From: Octadecabacter temperatus
GTDB taxonomy: Bacteria > Pseudomonadota > Alphaproteobacteria > Rhodobacterales > Rhodobacteraceae
DNA: 64,000 nt
Assembly: GCF_001187845.1 (NCBI RefSeq)
Contig: NZ_CP012160.1
Coordinates: 682,001 to 746,000, forward strand
Direction of reading: 5' to 3'
The notes under the pieces: model-generated
The model's input: only the letters and a program-made list of their open reading frames with translations
Database searches by the model: none
What the model was told of the DNA's origin: nothing
Program-made: the position numbers and the translations under genes
In this document: positions 25,984 through 35,214 of the stretch, one piece after another
How the letters are laid out: each line of letters begins with the position of its first letter
Numbering within the stretch: position 1 is the first letter of the stretch

Positions 25984-27401
25984 GTCGCAGCGCCGCCAAC
26001 GGTCAGCCCACCGATCATTAGGCTTGGCTGGCCAACGCCGACCGGAACCCATTGTCCCGCTTTGCCGCAATTGCCGATTCCGGGGTCGAGCGCCATGTCG
26101 TTGCCGATGCCGCGAATTTGTTTCAGGGCTGTTGCGCCATCGCCGATCAGGGTTGCGCCCTTGACGGGAGCGCCGACCTTGCCGTTTTTGACGCGGTAGG
26201 CCTCGGTGCAGCTGAACACGAATTTCCCATTGGTAATGTCGACCTGTCCGCCGCCAAAGCCAACGGCATAGATGCCGTCCTTTAGTCCTGTGAGCATGTC
26301 TTTGGGGTCGTCCTGTCCGCCAAGCATATAGGTGTTGGTCATACGTGGCATCGGGATGTGGGCAAAGCTTTCACGGCGTCCGTTGCCAGTAGGTTCGACA
26401 CCCATCAAGCGCGCGTTCTGGCGGTCTTGCATGAACCCGACAAGGACGCCGTCCTCAATCAGCACGTTCTTGGCGCTGGGCGTTCCTTCGTCATCCACGG
26501 TAATCGAACCTCGACGATCAGGGATCGTGCCATCATCCAGTACGGTCACGCCCTTGGCGGCAACCTGTTCGCCCATCAGTCCGGCGAAAGCAGACGTGCC
26601 TTTGCGGTTGAAATCACCCTCTAACCCGTGGCCGACGGCTTCGTGCAACAAGATGCCGGGCCAACCTGGGCCAAGCAGAACATCCATAACGCCAGCGGGC
26701 GCGGCTTCGGCTTCTAGGTTCACTAGCGCGATGCGCAGGGCCTCACGTGCGACGGGTTGCCAATGGTCTGGGCCGATCAGGTTGATCAGGCTGGCACGTC
26801 CGCCGCCGCCCATTCCTCCAGATTCGCGGCGGCCGTTTTCTTCGACGATGACCGAGATATTCAGGCGGCTCATCGGGCGTGTGTCGGTCACAAGCGTGCC
26901 TTCGGGTCGCAGGATAACAACCTCTTGGTGGGACGCGGCGAGGGTCGCGCTGACTTGAACAACGCGTTTGTCGAGGTCGCGACAGAATGCATCGATTTCT
27001 TTTAACAGGTCGATCTTGGCAGGGAATGTCGCCTCGGCCATCGGGTCTTGGTCAGAATATAGGACCGTGTTTGTGCGGGCAGGGGCGTCGGCCAACGTGC
27101 CGCCACCATCCCCAACCGCCAAACGCGCAGTAGCAACCGCGCGGCGAAGGGCATGTTCGTCGATTGTGGTTGAATGGGCATAGCCTGCGACCTCTCCGCG
27201 AACAGCCCGCAGGCCAAAACCTTCGGTGGCATCATAGCTGGCGGTGCGAATCCGGCTGTCATCGAAAGACAAGACCTCGGAACGGCGGCGCTCGAGGAAC
27301 AATTCACCATCATCTGCCCCCGCAGTGGCATCACGCAGCATTGCCAAGGCACTTTCCTGATCTAGATTCGTCTCAAAAGGGCGGAAAGGATCGTGCGACA
27401 T
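25980..27401 (-). CDS. tldD: Metalloprotease TldD
   Basis: 473 residues. It is the zinc-protease half of the TldD/TldE complex, which degrades unfolded peptides and matures microcin-like peptides. The zinc motif HEAVGH is at 253-258, followed by GLEGDFNRKGTSAF. The start at 27401 has an AGGA site; the open frame continues upstream to 27554 into the coxB promoter. TldE is not in this window. It is divergent from coxB, and an FNR box lies 22 bases upstream of its start codon. Confidence 0.93.
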   Translation of the reverse strand: MSHDPFRPFETNLDQESALAMLRDATAGADDGELFLERRRSEVLSFDDSRIRTASYDATEGFGLRAVRGEVAGYAHSTTIDEHALRRAVATARLAVGDGGGTLADAPARTNTVLYSDQDPMAEATFPAKIDLLKEIDAFCRDLDKRVVQVSATLAASHQEVVILRPEGTLVTDTRPMSRLNISVIVEENGRRESGGMGGGGRASLINLIGPDHWQPVAREALRIALVNLEAEAAPAGVMDVLLGPGWPGILLHEAVGHGLEGDFNRKGTSAFAGLMGEQVAAKGVTVLDDGTIPDRRGSITVDDEGTPSAKNVLIEDGVLVGFMQDRQNARLMGVEPTGNGRRESFAHIPMPRMTNTYMLGGQDDPKDMLTGLKDGIYAVGFGGGQVDITNGKFVFSCTEAYRVKNGKVGAPVKGATLIGDGATALKQIRGIGNDMALDPGIGNCGKAGQWVPVGVGQPSLMIGGLTVGGAAT

Positions 27402-27422
27402 TCGGGATTCCTGTCTGTTTCT

Positions 27423-27436
27423 TTGATTTGGATCAA
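27423..27436. promoter_or_regulatory. Perfect FNR/FnrL-type box
   Basis: TTGATTTGGATCAA matches the TTGAT-N4-ATCAA consensus exactly. It lies between the divergent tldD and coxB genes, 146 bases before the coxB start. FnrL is the oxygen-responsive Fe-S regulator of Rhodobacterales. A role in repressing or tuning the aa3 oxidase under low oxygen is inferred. The site is also close enough to tldD to affect it. Confidence 0.8.
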
Positions 27437-27581
27437 AAAGCGACCCTTTGACACGTCTGGATCGCTTGAGTTGGCCTACAGGATATGGGATGACCCAAGA
27501 CGAATACAACGGGATTCCGCTTGCGGAGTCGCGGAGGAATTGAAGATCGCGCACCGTTCGCGCTTACATCACAGGGATCAC

Positions 27582-28439
27582 ATGCAGATGATGAACATCG
27601 CAAAACGTTTTGGACTTGCCGCAGCTGGCGTCGCGCTGGCGGGAACAGCCCATGCACAAACCGCCATTGAAGATCTTGAGATCATTGGCGCACCGACACC
27701 AGGTGCAACTGGTTTTCAGCCGGCCGTGACAGAATTGGCCCGCGACCTGCAGTGGCTGGATGGCATGTTGTTGGTGATCTGTGCGGTTATCACGCTGTTC
27801 GTGACTGGCCTGCTGGCTTGGGTCGTCCTGCGTTACAACAAGAAATCCAACCCGACACCTGCGACGTTCACACATAACTCGCCGCTCGAAGTTGCTTGGA
27901 CGATTGTTCCAATTGTCGTCCTCGTCTTTATCGGCGCGTTCTCCCTTCCGGTTCTGTTCAAGCAGCAGGAAATCCCTGAGGGCGACGTGCATATCACTGT
28001 GACAGGCAACAAATGGTTCTGGAGCTACGAGTACACAGACGAAGCGATCTATTTTGACAGCCGCATGATTGGCTACGCGCAAAACATCAACGATGACATC
28101 ATCGCTGAACTTGAAGAAGCTGGTTATTCCGAAGACGAGTTCGGTTTGGCAACAGACACAGCAGTGATCGTTCCTGTTGGTGCGACTGTTGTTATGACGG
28201 TTACTGGATCTGACGTGATCCATTCGTGGACGATCCCAGCATTCGGCGTAAAGCAAGACGCCGTTCCTGGCCGTTTCGCGCAACTGTGGTTCAACGCTGA
28301 GCAAGAAGGCATCTACTTTGGTCAGTGTTCAGAGCTTTGCGGTAAAGACCACGCCTATATGCCGATCACTGTGAAAGTGGTTGATCCAGCTGTCTACGAA
28401 GAGTGGGTAGCGAGCGCACAAGAAGAATTCCCAGCTTAA
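27582..28439 (+). CDS. coxB: Cytochrome c oxidase subunit II
   Basis: 285 residues with a Sec signal peptide (to about residue 25) and two membrane helices (60-85, 105-125). The periplasmic cupredoxin domain has the complete CuA site: His214, Cys249, Glu251, Cys253, His257 and Met260. It accepts electrons from cytochrome c. ATG at 27582 has AGGGA upstream; the open frame from 27393 overlaps the promoter region. It is the first gene of a coxB-ctaB-coxF-ctaG-coxC operon; subunit I (ctaD) is absent from the window. Confidence 0.96.
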   Translation: MQMMNIAKRFGLAAAGVALAGTAHAQTAIEDLEIIGAPTPGATGFQPAVTELARDLQWLDGMLLVICAVITLFVTGLLAWVVLRYNKKSNPTPATFTHNSPLEVAWTIVPIVVLVFIGAFSLPVLFKQQEIPEGDVHITVTGNKWFWSYEYTDEAIYFDSRMIGYAQNINDDIIAELEEAGYSEDEFGLATDTAVIVPVGATVVMTVTGSDVIHSWTIPAFGVKQDAVPGRFAQLWFNAEQEGIYFGQCSELCGKDHAYMPITVKVVDPAVYEEWVASAQEEFPA

Positions 28440-28470
28440 TCGTTGGGCCTATCTTTAATCGAGGATCGTA

Positions 28471-29412
28471 ATGACTGACGTGACCAACCAAACGCAGACG
28501 CAAGAAGCGCAGATGGGCGATTATTTCGCCCTGATGAAGCCGCGCGTCATGCAGTTGGTTGTGTTTACGGCCCTTGTTGGGTTGGTCGTTGCACCTGTTG
28601 GTGTGAACCCGTTCGTTGGTTTCGTTGCCGTCTTGTGCATCGCTGTGGGTGCCGGTGCATCCGGTGCGTTGAACATGTGGTGGGACGCTGACATCGACGC
28701 GATCATGAAGCGCACAGTAAACCGGCCGATCCCGTCGGGCGCTGTGCAGCCAAATGAAGCGCTGGCGATTGGCGTGACACTGTCGGCTTTTGCCGTTGTG
28801 TTGTTGTTCTTGGCGACAAACGCATTGGCCGCGGGCCTGCTGGCGTTCACGATCTTCTTTTACGCTGTCGTCTATTCCATGTGGCTCAAGCGTTCGACGC
28901 CGCAAAACATTGTGATCGGTGGTGCCGCTGGTGCGTTCCCTCCGATGATTGGTTGGGCTGTTGCGACTGGGTCTGTTTCGATCGAATCCGTTCTGATGTT
29001 CGGCCTGATCTTCATGTGGACGCCGCCGCACTTCTGGGCGCTCGCGCTGTTTGTGAAATCTGATTACGGCGATGCGGGCGTTCCGATGTTGACGGAAACC
29101 CATGGCCGCAAGGTTACGCGCAACCATATCCTTGCTTATTGTGTGCCGCTGGTTGTGGTCGCGTTTTGGCTTGGCTTTACGTCAATTGGTGGCCCTTTCT
29201 ACCTGCTGGTCGCACTGGTGTTGAACGTTTGGTTTTTGAAAGGTTGCTACGGCATCTGGACGCGTACGGACGAAGATTCTGATGCCGACAACCACGCTGT
29301 TGAGCGCCGCACATTCGTTGTCTCTATATACTACTTGTTCGGCCACTTCGGTGCCCTGATGGTTGAGGCGCTGTTGCGCAGCTACGGCCTGACGTCATGG
29401 GCGGGGTGGTAA
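28471..29412 (+). CDS. ctaB: Protoheme IX farnesyltransferase
   Basis: 313 residues, a UbiA-type membrane enzyme making heme O from heme B for the aa3 oxidase. The first Asp-rich motif is in NMWWDADIDAIMKRT, the start of the second loop is YSMWLKR, and MWTPPHFWALAL is diagnostic for CtaB/COX10. A GAGGA ribosome site precedes the ATG. It sits 31 bases after coxB. Confidence 0.95.
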   Translation: MTDVTNQTQTQEAQMGDYFALMKPRVMQLVVFTALVGLVVAPVGVNPFVGFVAVLCIAVGAGASGALNMWWDADIDAIMKRTVNRPIPSGAVQPNEALAIGVTLSAFAVVLLFLATNALAAGLLAFTIFFYAVVYSMWLKRSTPQNIVIGGAAGAFPPMIGWAVATGSVSIESVLMFGLIFMWTPPHFWALALFVKSDYGDAGVPMLTETHGRKVTRNHILAYCVPLVVVAFWLGFTSIGGPFYLLVALVLNVWFLKGCYGIWTRTDEDSDADNHAVERRTFVVSIYYLFGHFGALMVEALLRSYGLTSWAGW

Positions 29413-29413
29413 A

Positions 29414-29668
29414 ATGGCAATAAGAGCTGAACATGAAATCCATTCGCGCCGCAAAGGGCGCAACTTTGGCGTTGGCCTGCTGCTTCTGGGCTTTATCGGC
29501 ATCGTTTTTGGTCTGACTGTCGTAAAGGTTCTTGGTCTGACGGACATCCGTCAGCTGGAACGGTTCGACCACGTCGCCCGTCCGCAGCTTGAGCCGGGTG
29601 CATTGGAAGCGGCGGAGCAACGCGCTGCTGATCTTGAAGCCGCTTCGGAAAGTGAGGCCAGCGAATGA
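29414..29668 (+). CDS. Small cytochrome oxidase assembly protein CoxF-like
   Basis: 84 residues. A basic N-terminus (HSRRKGRNF), one membrane helix (about 18-40) and an acidic C-terminal tail are visible. Its place between ctaB and ctaG (1-base gap, then 4-base overlap) is conserved in Rhodobacterales, where the protein is annotated as a cytochrome oxidase assembly accessory. Biochemical role unknown. Confidence 0.75.
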   Translation: MAIRAEHEIHSRRKGRNFGVGLLLLGFIGIVFGLTVVKVLGLTDIRQLERFDHVARPQLEPGALEAAEQRAADLEAASESEASE

Positions 29669-30291
29669 GCCTGAACCCGTTTAACCGTATCCCCGAAGGC
29701 CCGAACCGCACAGCTGCACAAGCTGTAAGTGTTGTTGTCCTGATGGGCGCGCTGTCTTGGGCGTCCGTGCCGTTTTATGATTGGTTCTGTCGTGTCACCG
29801 GTTTCGGTGGCGTAACGAACGTCGCGACGATGGAAAGCCAGACGGTCCTCGATCAGACGATTACAGTCCGCTTTGAAAGCTCAACAGCCGCTGACATGCC
29901 ATGGGATTTCAAACCTGTGCAGCGTGAAATGGAAGTGCGCATCGGTGAAACCGTTCTGGCCTTTTATGAAGCCACCAATCCAACAAGCGAACCTATCGCA
30001 GGTGCCGCGTCCTACAACGTTGCCCCCTACGAGGCCGGCGCGTTCTTCGACAAGATTGATTGCTTTTGCTTTGAACAGCAAATTCTGCAACCAGGTGAAA
30101 CGGTAAGTATGCCTGTTTCATTCTTTGTGGATCCTGCCATCGTGGATGACCGCGAAGGGCAGTATGTGCATACGATTACTTTGGGATATACGTTCCACCG
30201 GAACGATCTGCCCGTTGACTATGATACAGCCACCCTTCGGGTGGACGAACAAACCGCGCTGGAAACAGTGCAACCGACAGACCTGAATTAA
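29665..30291 (+). CDS. ctaG: Cytochrome c oxidase assembly protein CtaG/Cox11
   Basis: 208 residues. An N-terminal membrane anchor (about 18-40) is followed by a periplasmic Ig-like domain. Copper-binding Cys are in the CFCF motif of KIDCFCFEQQ, and PVSFFVDP follows. It inserts CuB into subunit I. It overlaps the coxF-like gene by four bases and precedes coxC by 30. Confidence 0.95.
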   Translation: MSLNPFNRIPEGPNRTAAQAVSVVVLMGALSWASVPFYDWFCRVTGFGGVTNVATMESQTVLDQTITVRFESSTAADMPWDFKPVQREMEVRIGETVLAFYEATNPTSEPIAGAASYNVAPYEAGAFFDKIDCFCFEQQILQPGETVSMPVSFFVDPAIVDDREGQYVHTITLGYTFHRNDLPVDYDTATLRVDEQTALETVQPTDLN

Positions 30292-30321
30292 TAAGACCAA
30301 CGCCGTAAAGGGACGAAACTC

Positions 30322-31125
30322 ATGGCCCATGAAAAGAACCACGACTACCACATCCTACCGCCTTCTGTTTGGCCACTTCTGACAGGGGTTTCTGTCTTTG
30401 TTATGCTGTTTGGCGCCGTTCTCTGGATGGATTCCAGCGACAGCCCATACGTCTTCCTGATGGGTTTCGCGGGCGTGTTGTATTGCATGTACGCTTGGTG
30501 GGCTGAAGTTATCGTTGAAGCGCACCAAGGCGATCATACGCCGGTTGTCACCATCGGCCTGCGTTATGGTTTCATCATGTTCATCATGTCCGAAATCATG
30601 TTCTTTGCCGCTTGGTTCTGGTCTTTCTTTAAGCACGCAATGTACCCAATGGGTCCACAGTCCCCAGCGATTGATGGCCAGTTCCCGCCAGCGGGCATTG
30701 AAACGTTCGATCCTTGGCACCTGCCACTGATCAACACGTTGATCCTGTTGTGTTCCGGTGCTGCTGCGACTTGGGCGCACCACGCGCTTGTGCATGAAGA
30801 CAACCGTGAAGACGTGAAGTCCGGTCTGATCCTTGCGGTCATTCTGGGTGTGATCTTTACTGTGTTCCAAGCTTACGAATATGGCCACGCGGCGTTCGGC
30901 CTTGCTGGCAACATCTATGGCGCGAACTTCTTCATGGCGACGGGCTTCCACGGTTTCCACGTGATCATCGGTACGATCTTCCTGTTCATCTGTTACCTGC
31001 GCGTTCGTCGCGGTCACTTCACAGCTAAGCAGCACATCGGTTTCGAAGCTGCGGCATGGTACTGGCACTTTGTAGATGTTGTATGGTTGTTCCTGTTTGC
31101 AGCCGTCTACGTCTGGGGCCAGTAA
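30322..31125 (+). CDS. coxC: Cytochrome c oxidase subunit III
   Basis: 267 residues with seven membrane helices. Typical stretches are [13 protein letters not shown] at the N-terminus, [14 protein letters not shown], and [15 protein letters not shown], with [14 protein letters not shown] near the end. It stabilises proton uptake and lipid binding in the aa3 oxidase. It is the last gene before a strong terminator. Confidence 0.96.
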   Translation: MAHEKNHDYHILPPSVWPLLTGVSVFVMLFGAVLWMDSSDSPYVFLMGFAGVLYCMYAWWAEVIVEAHQGDHTPVVTIGLRYGFIMFIMSEIMFFAAWFWSFFKHAMYPMGPQSPAIDGQFPPAGIETFDPWHLPLINTLILLCSGAAATWAHHALVHEDNREDVKSGLILAVILGVIFTVFQAYEYGHAAFGLAGNIYGANFFMATGFHGFHVIIGTIFLFICYLRVRRGHFTAKQHIGFEAAAWYWHFVDVVWLFLFAAVYVWGQ

Positions 31126-31155
31126 GCGACCTTGACCTGAACGGTTTGACACGAC

Positions 31156-31199
31156 AAGACGCGCAAGGATAACTCCTTGCGCGTCTTTCTTTATTTGGG
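31156..31199 (+). terminator. Rho-independent terminator after coxC
   Basis: A 14-bp perfect stem AAGACGCGCAAGGA/TCCTTGCGCGTCTT (31156-31169 with 31174-31187) closes a TAAC loop and is followed by TCTTTATTT. It separates the oxidase operon from surf1. Confidence 0.92.
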
Positions 31200-31208
31200 A
31201 CATTAACT

Positions 31209-31874
31209 ATGCGGAAATTTCTCTTTCCTCTTGTGGCAGGCCTCGGCGGTCTTGTTGTGCTGCTGTATCTCGGCTTCTGGCAAATGGACCGGCTCGAATG
31301 GAAGATGGGTATCATCGGGGAAATCGAGGCGCGCCTCGCGGCAGATGCTGCCCCGCTACCAGATGCGCCGACATTTGAAGAAGACAACTACCGCACCGTC
31401 ATCATGCAAGGTGCGGCTACCGGCGAAGAGATCCGCTTTCTGGATAGCGGCACCGTAGCTGGTACAGGCCACCGCATCATCACCGCTTTTGAAACTGTCG
31501 ATGGTCGTCGCATCATGCTCGATCAAGGTTTGCTGCCGCTCTATTCCGAAACAGGCACGCCATTCACCGATGAAGTCACAGTGCAGGGTAACCTGATTTG
31601 GCCGGATGATATTTCCAAACAAGCCCCGCAAGACGGTGAATGGTACGCGCGTGACGTTCCCGCAATGGCTGAGGCTTTAGGAACGGAACCAGTTCTGGTC
31701 GTCCTTTACGCCGCGACCCAGTATGACGAGCGCTTAACGCCGTTGCCAGTGGACACGCGTTCAATCAAGAATGACCATCTTGAATATGCGATCACGTGGT
31801 TCTTGCTTGCCGTCGTTTGGCTTGCGATGACTTCCTTCTACACCGCGCGAATTCTGCGCAAGAAAGACGATTGA
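31209..31874 (+). CDS. SURF1 family oxidase assembly protein
   Basis: 221 residues. Two terminal membrane helices (about 5-25 and 195-215) flank a periplasmic domain, the SURF1 layout. The start pattern FLGFWQ-like (here LGFWQMDRLEWK) and the end pattern NDHLEYAITWFLLAVVW are family marks. It assists heme a insertion. It begins a new unit with thrC one base after its stop. Confidence 0.9.
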   Translation: MRKFLFPLVAGLGGLVVLLYLGFWQMDRLEWKMGIIGEIEARLAADAAPLPDAPTFEEDNYRTVIMQGAATGEEIRFLDSGTVAGTGHRIITAFETVDGRRIMLDQGLLPLYSETGTPFTDEVTVQGNLIWPDDISKQAPQDGEWYARDVPAMAEALGTEPVLVVLYAATQYDERLTPLPVDTRSIKNDHLEYAITWFLLAVVWLAMTSFYTARILRKKDD

Positions 31875-31875
31875 T

Positions 31876-33264
31876 ATGAAATACGTTTCCACCCGTGGCA
31901 CCGCACCTGAACTGACGTTCGAAGACGCGATGATGACAGGCCTTGCACGCGACGGCGGGCTTTACGTGCCGGACGTGATCCCAACGCTGAGCCATGATGA
32001 TATCGCTGAGATGGCTGGCCAGTCATATGAGGAAATCGCGTTCACGGTGATGCGTCCGTTTATCGGCGACACGTTCACGGACGACGAATTTCGCGACCTG
32101 ATTGAGGCAGCTTATGCCGGTTTCAATCACGCCGCTCGCGCGCCGCTGAAACAGCTGGATTCCAACCACTTCTTGCTGGAACTGTTCCACGGCCCGACGC
32201 TGGCCTTCAAAGACTTCGCCATGCAGTTGATCGGGCAGATGTTTCAAGCGTCCCTTACACGATCTGGCAAACGCATCACAATCGTTGGCGCCACGTCCGG
32301 TGACACGGGTTCCGCCGCGATTGAAGCGTTTCGCGGTCTTGATAACGTCGATGTCTTTATCCTATTTCCGCACGGCCGTGTGTCCGAAGTGCAGCGCCGC
32401 CAGATGACCACGCCGGTCGAAAGCAATGTGCACGCCTTGGCGATGGACGGCGATTTCGACGATTGCCAAGCCGCGCTAAAAGACATGTTCAACGATTTCG
32501 AATTCCGCGATGGTGTGAACCTTGCTGGTGTGAATTCGATCAACTGGGGCCGCGTATTGGCGCAGGTTGTTTACTACTTCTCTTCTGCGGTTAGCCTTGG
32601 TGCACCGCACCGCAAGGTCAGCTTCACCGTGCCAACAGGCAACTTCGGGGACATCTTTGCAGGCTACATTGCCAAACGCATGGGGCTGCCGATTGATCAG
32701 CTGGTCATCGCGACAAACCAAAACGACATTTTGCACCGCACGCTGGAAACCGGCGCACAAGTTAAGGAAGGTGTGACACCGTCCATTTCGCCATCCATGG
32801 ATATTCAGGTGTCGTCCAACTTTGAACGTGCACTGTTTGAAGCCTACGAACGCGATGGCGCTGTTGTGGCCGAGCAAATGGACGAGCTTAAAGACAAGGG
32901 CGAATTCACGATTTCCCAAGGTGCTATCGACATGCTGCGCGACACGTTTGCGTCTGGTCGTGCATCCGAGGATGAAACCTATGCAACGATCAAAACCGAG
33001 CTGATGCTTTCCGGCGAGTTGCTTTGTCCGCATTCTGCAGTTGGCGTAACTGTAGCGGGTGACCACTTGGGCGAAACGCCGATGATCACATTGGCCACAG
33101 CACACCCAGCCAAATTCCCGGCCGCGGTCGAAAAAGCGACAGGCCAACACCCAGACCTGCCACCGCACATGGCCGATCTATTTGAGCGTGACGAGCGTGT
33201 AACCCGTGTGCCAAGCGATCTGGACGCACTGCAAACCCTAATCAAAGAGCGGATCCAAAATTGA
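31876..33264 (+). CDS. thrC: Threonine synthase
   Basis: 462 residues, a PLP enzyme converting O-phosphohomoserine to threonine. It is the long bacterial/fungal form with N-terminal MKYVSTRG. The PLP lysine is Lys112 in GPTLAFKDFA, and GATSGDTGSAA binds phosphate. It follows surf1 after one base, and the downstream M16 peptidase overlaps its stop. Confidence 0.96.
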   Translation: MKYVSTRGTAPELTFEDAMMTGLARDGGLYVPDVIPTLSHDDIAEMAGQSYEEIAFTVMRPFIGDTFTDDEFRDLIEAAYAGFNHAARAPLKQLDSNHFLLELFHGPTLAFKDFAMQLIGQMFQASLTRSGKRITIVGATSGDTGSAAIEAFRGLDNVDVFILFPHGRVSEVQRRQMTTPVESNVHALAMDGDFDDCQAALKDMFNDFEFRDGVNLAGVNSINWGRVLAQVVYYFSSAVSLGAPHRKVSFTVPTGNFGDIFAGYIAKRMGLPIDQLVIATNQNDILHRTLETGAQVKEGVTPSISPSMDIQVSSNFERALFEAYERDGAVVAEQMDELKDKGEFTISQGAIDMLRDTFASGRASEDETYATIKTELMLSGELLCPHSAVGVTVAGDHLGETPMITLATAHPAKFPAAVEKATGQHPDLPPHMADLFERDERVTRVPSDLDALQTLIKERIQN

Positions 33265-34526
33265 CCGTCCAACAACACACGCTGTCCAACGGATTTCGCA
33301 TCGTCACAGAGCAAATGCCCGGGCTTCAATCCGCGTCAATTGGCGTTTGGGTCACGGCGGGTGGTCGCCACGAACGTTCGGACCAGAATGGGATTGCCCA
33401 TTTCCTTGAGCATATGGCGTTCAAGGGAACGGAGCGGCGGTCGGCGTTGCAGATTGCCGAGGCGATTGAAGATGTTGGTGGCTATATCAACGCCTATACC
33501 TCGCGCGAGATGACGGCCTATTACGCCCGCGTGTTGGAAAACGATGTGCCACTGGCACTGGATGTTATCGCCGATATTTTGTTGAACCCTGTGTTCGATC
33601 AAAACGAAATCGAAGTCGAACGCGGTGTGATTTTGCAAGAGATTGGCCAAGCCCACGACACGCCTGACGACATCATCTTTGACTGGCTTCAGGAAGAGGC
33701 GTTCCCGAACCAAGCGTTGGGCCGCACGATTTTGGGCCCGACCGAACGCGTGAGCTCGTTTTCACGCGGTGATCTGTCCGACTTCATTGGCGAACACTAC
33801 GGACCGGATCAAATGATCCTGTCGGCAGCGGGTGCTGTGAACCCCGATGAGCTGCTCGCATTGGCTGAAAAGTTGTTTGGTCATTTGCCACCACGTTCAG
33901 AACCGAGTGCTGCAGAAGCGGCTGCCTTTGCGGGTGGAGAGAAGCGCGTGAAGAAGGGGCTGGAACAAGCCCATTTCGCACTTGCGTTTGAGGGGCCGGA
34001 CTACCGTGACCCAAGCATTTATGCGGCACAGATCCATGCTGTCGCGATGGGAGGCGGCATGTCATCGCGCCTGTTCCAAGAGCTGCGGGAAAACCGTGGA
34101 TTGTGTTATACAATATTCGCCCAAGCAGGGGCCTACGCCGACACTGGAATGCTGACGGTTTATGCTGGCACGTCGTCCGAACAATTGGGCGAGCTGGCAA
34201 TGCTGACTGTGGATGAGTTGAAACGCGCAGCAGACGATATGTCCTCCGAAGAAGTCGCGCGTGCGCGTGCGCAGATGAAAGCGGGCATGCTGATGGGGTT
34301 GGAAAGCCCCTCGAACCGTGCCGAACGTCTTGCGCGTATGGTCGCGATTTGGGGCGACGTGCCGCACATCGAGGACACGATTGAACGTATCGATGCAGTG
34401 ACAACAGGTGATGTGCGCGCCTTCGGGAGCAAGCTGATCACGGACGCCGGAAGCGCGATGGCGCTGTATGGCCCGATTGACAATGCACCTGCGTTTGAGG
34501 CTTTGAAGGCGAGGTTGGTTGCCTGA
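33261..34526 (+). CDS. M16 family zinc peptidase
   Basis: 421 residues, resembling the mitochondrial processing peptidase beta type. The inverted zinc motif HFLEH is at 47-51, and the third ligand Glu lies in VERGVILQEIG. The start is TTG at 33261, overlapping the thrC stop by 4 bases. No ATG or GTG lies close, and the N-terminal MTVQQHTLSNG fits the family. It probably degrades or processes peptides; its place after thrC is common in Rhodobacterales. Confidence 0.9.
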   Translation: MTVQQHTLSNGFRIVTEQMPGLQSASIGVWVTAGGRHERSDQNGIAHFLEHMAFKGTERRSALQIAEAIEDVGGYINAYTSREMTAYYARVLENDVPLALDVIADILLNPVFDQNEIEVERGVILQEIGQAHDTPDDIIFDWLQEEAFPNQALGRTILGPTERVSSFSRGDLSDFIGEHYGPDQMILSAAGAVNPDELLALAEKLFGHLPPRSEPSAAEAAAFAGGEKRVKKGLEQAHFALAFEGPDYRDPSIYAAQIHAVAMGGGMSSRLFQELRENRGLCYTIFAQAGAYADTGMLTVYAGTSSEQLGELAMLTVDELKRAADDMSSEEVARARAQMKAGMLMGLESPSNRAERLARMVAIWGDVPHIEDTIERIDAVTTGDVRAFGSKLITDAGSAMALYGPIDNAPAFEALKARLVA

Positions 34527-35110
34527 TGCTTCGGGCGCGCAAAAAGGTTCGTCTTGAAACCGAACGGTTGACGCTGCGCCCGCCGATCCATTCAGATTTC
34601 CGCGCATGGTCCGCGTTACGTCATGAATCATCCGAATTCCTACAGCCGTGGGAGCCCACATGGGCATCCGACCACTTGACCCGTAAAAGTTTCACCAATC
34701 GCGTCTACTGGGCGCAACGGTCGATTTCCAATGGCACAGCCTTGCCGTTGTTTATTATTCGGCGTAGCGATGATGTGCTTTTAGGGGCAATCACGCTGGA
34801 TCATATTAGACGCGGACCTGCACAAGCTGGCACGACAGGTTATTGGATCGGCGAACCTTTTGCACGTGAAGGCTATATGCGTGAGGCGATTGAGGCCGTT
34901 GTGCATTACGCATTCACGACGCTCGACCTAAGCCGGATCGAGGCGGGGTGCCTGAAAGAGAATGCGCCGTCGCGCGCATTATTAGAAAAGTGCGGGTTTA
35001 AGTACGAGGGCGTGGCGCAGGCGTATTTGCAGATCAACGGGCGCTGGCGAAACCATGTGCTATACGCCAATCTACGTCATGATCGGCGTGGAAAGACGGA
35101 TGTGGGATGA
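34526..35110 (+). CDS. GNAT acetyltransferase, RimJ-like
   Basis: 194 residues. RimJ/RimL pattern: LETERLTLRPP near the start, TGYWIGEPFAREGYMREAI as the acetyl-CoA loop, and ENAPSRALLEKCGFKYEG near the end. It likely acetylates the N-terminus of a ribosomal or other protein. It overlaps the peptidase stop by one base, so it is the last gene of the surf1-thrC unit. Confidence 0.88.
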   Translation: MLRARKKVRLETERLTLRPPIHSDFRAWSALRHESSEFLQPWEPTWASDHLTRKSFTNRVYWAQRSISNGTALPLFIIRRSDDVLLGAITLDHIRRGPAQAGTTGYWIGEPFAREGYMREAIEAVVHYAFTTLDLSRIEAGCLKENAPSRALLEKCGFKYEGVAQAYLQINGRWRNHVLYANLRHDRRGKTDVG

Positions 35111-35140
35111 GCTTACGCTAAGCGCGTGCCGCGAGCAATG

Positions 35141-35203
35141 AGGGGGGCTAGCCCCCCGTCGCAAGCGACTCCCCCCAGGATATTTAGAAGACAAAGACAA
35201 ATA
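35141..35203 (+). repeat. Intergenic repeat, long form (copy 4)
   Basis: The 16-base palindrome GGGGGGCTAGCCCCCC (35142-35157) is followed by a small hairpin GTCGC-AA-GCGAC, then TCCCCCCAGGATATTT and AGAAGACAAAGACAAA. It matches 16427-16499 read on the other strand. It is both a repeat and a plausible terminator of the thrC unit. Confidence 0.75.
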
Positions 35204-35214
35204 GGGTTGCTGAG

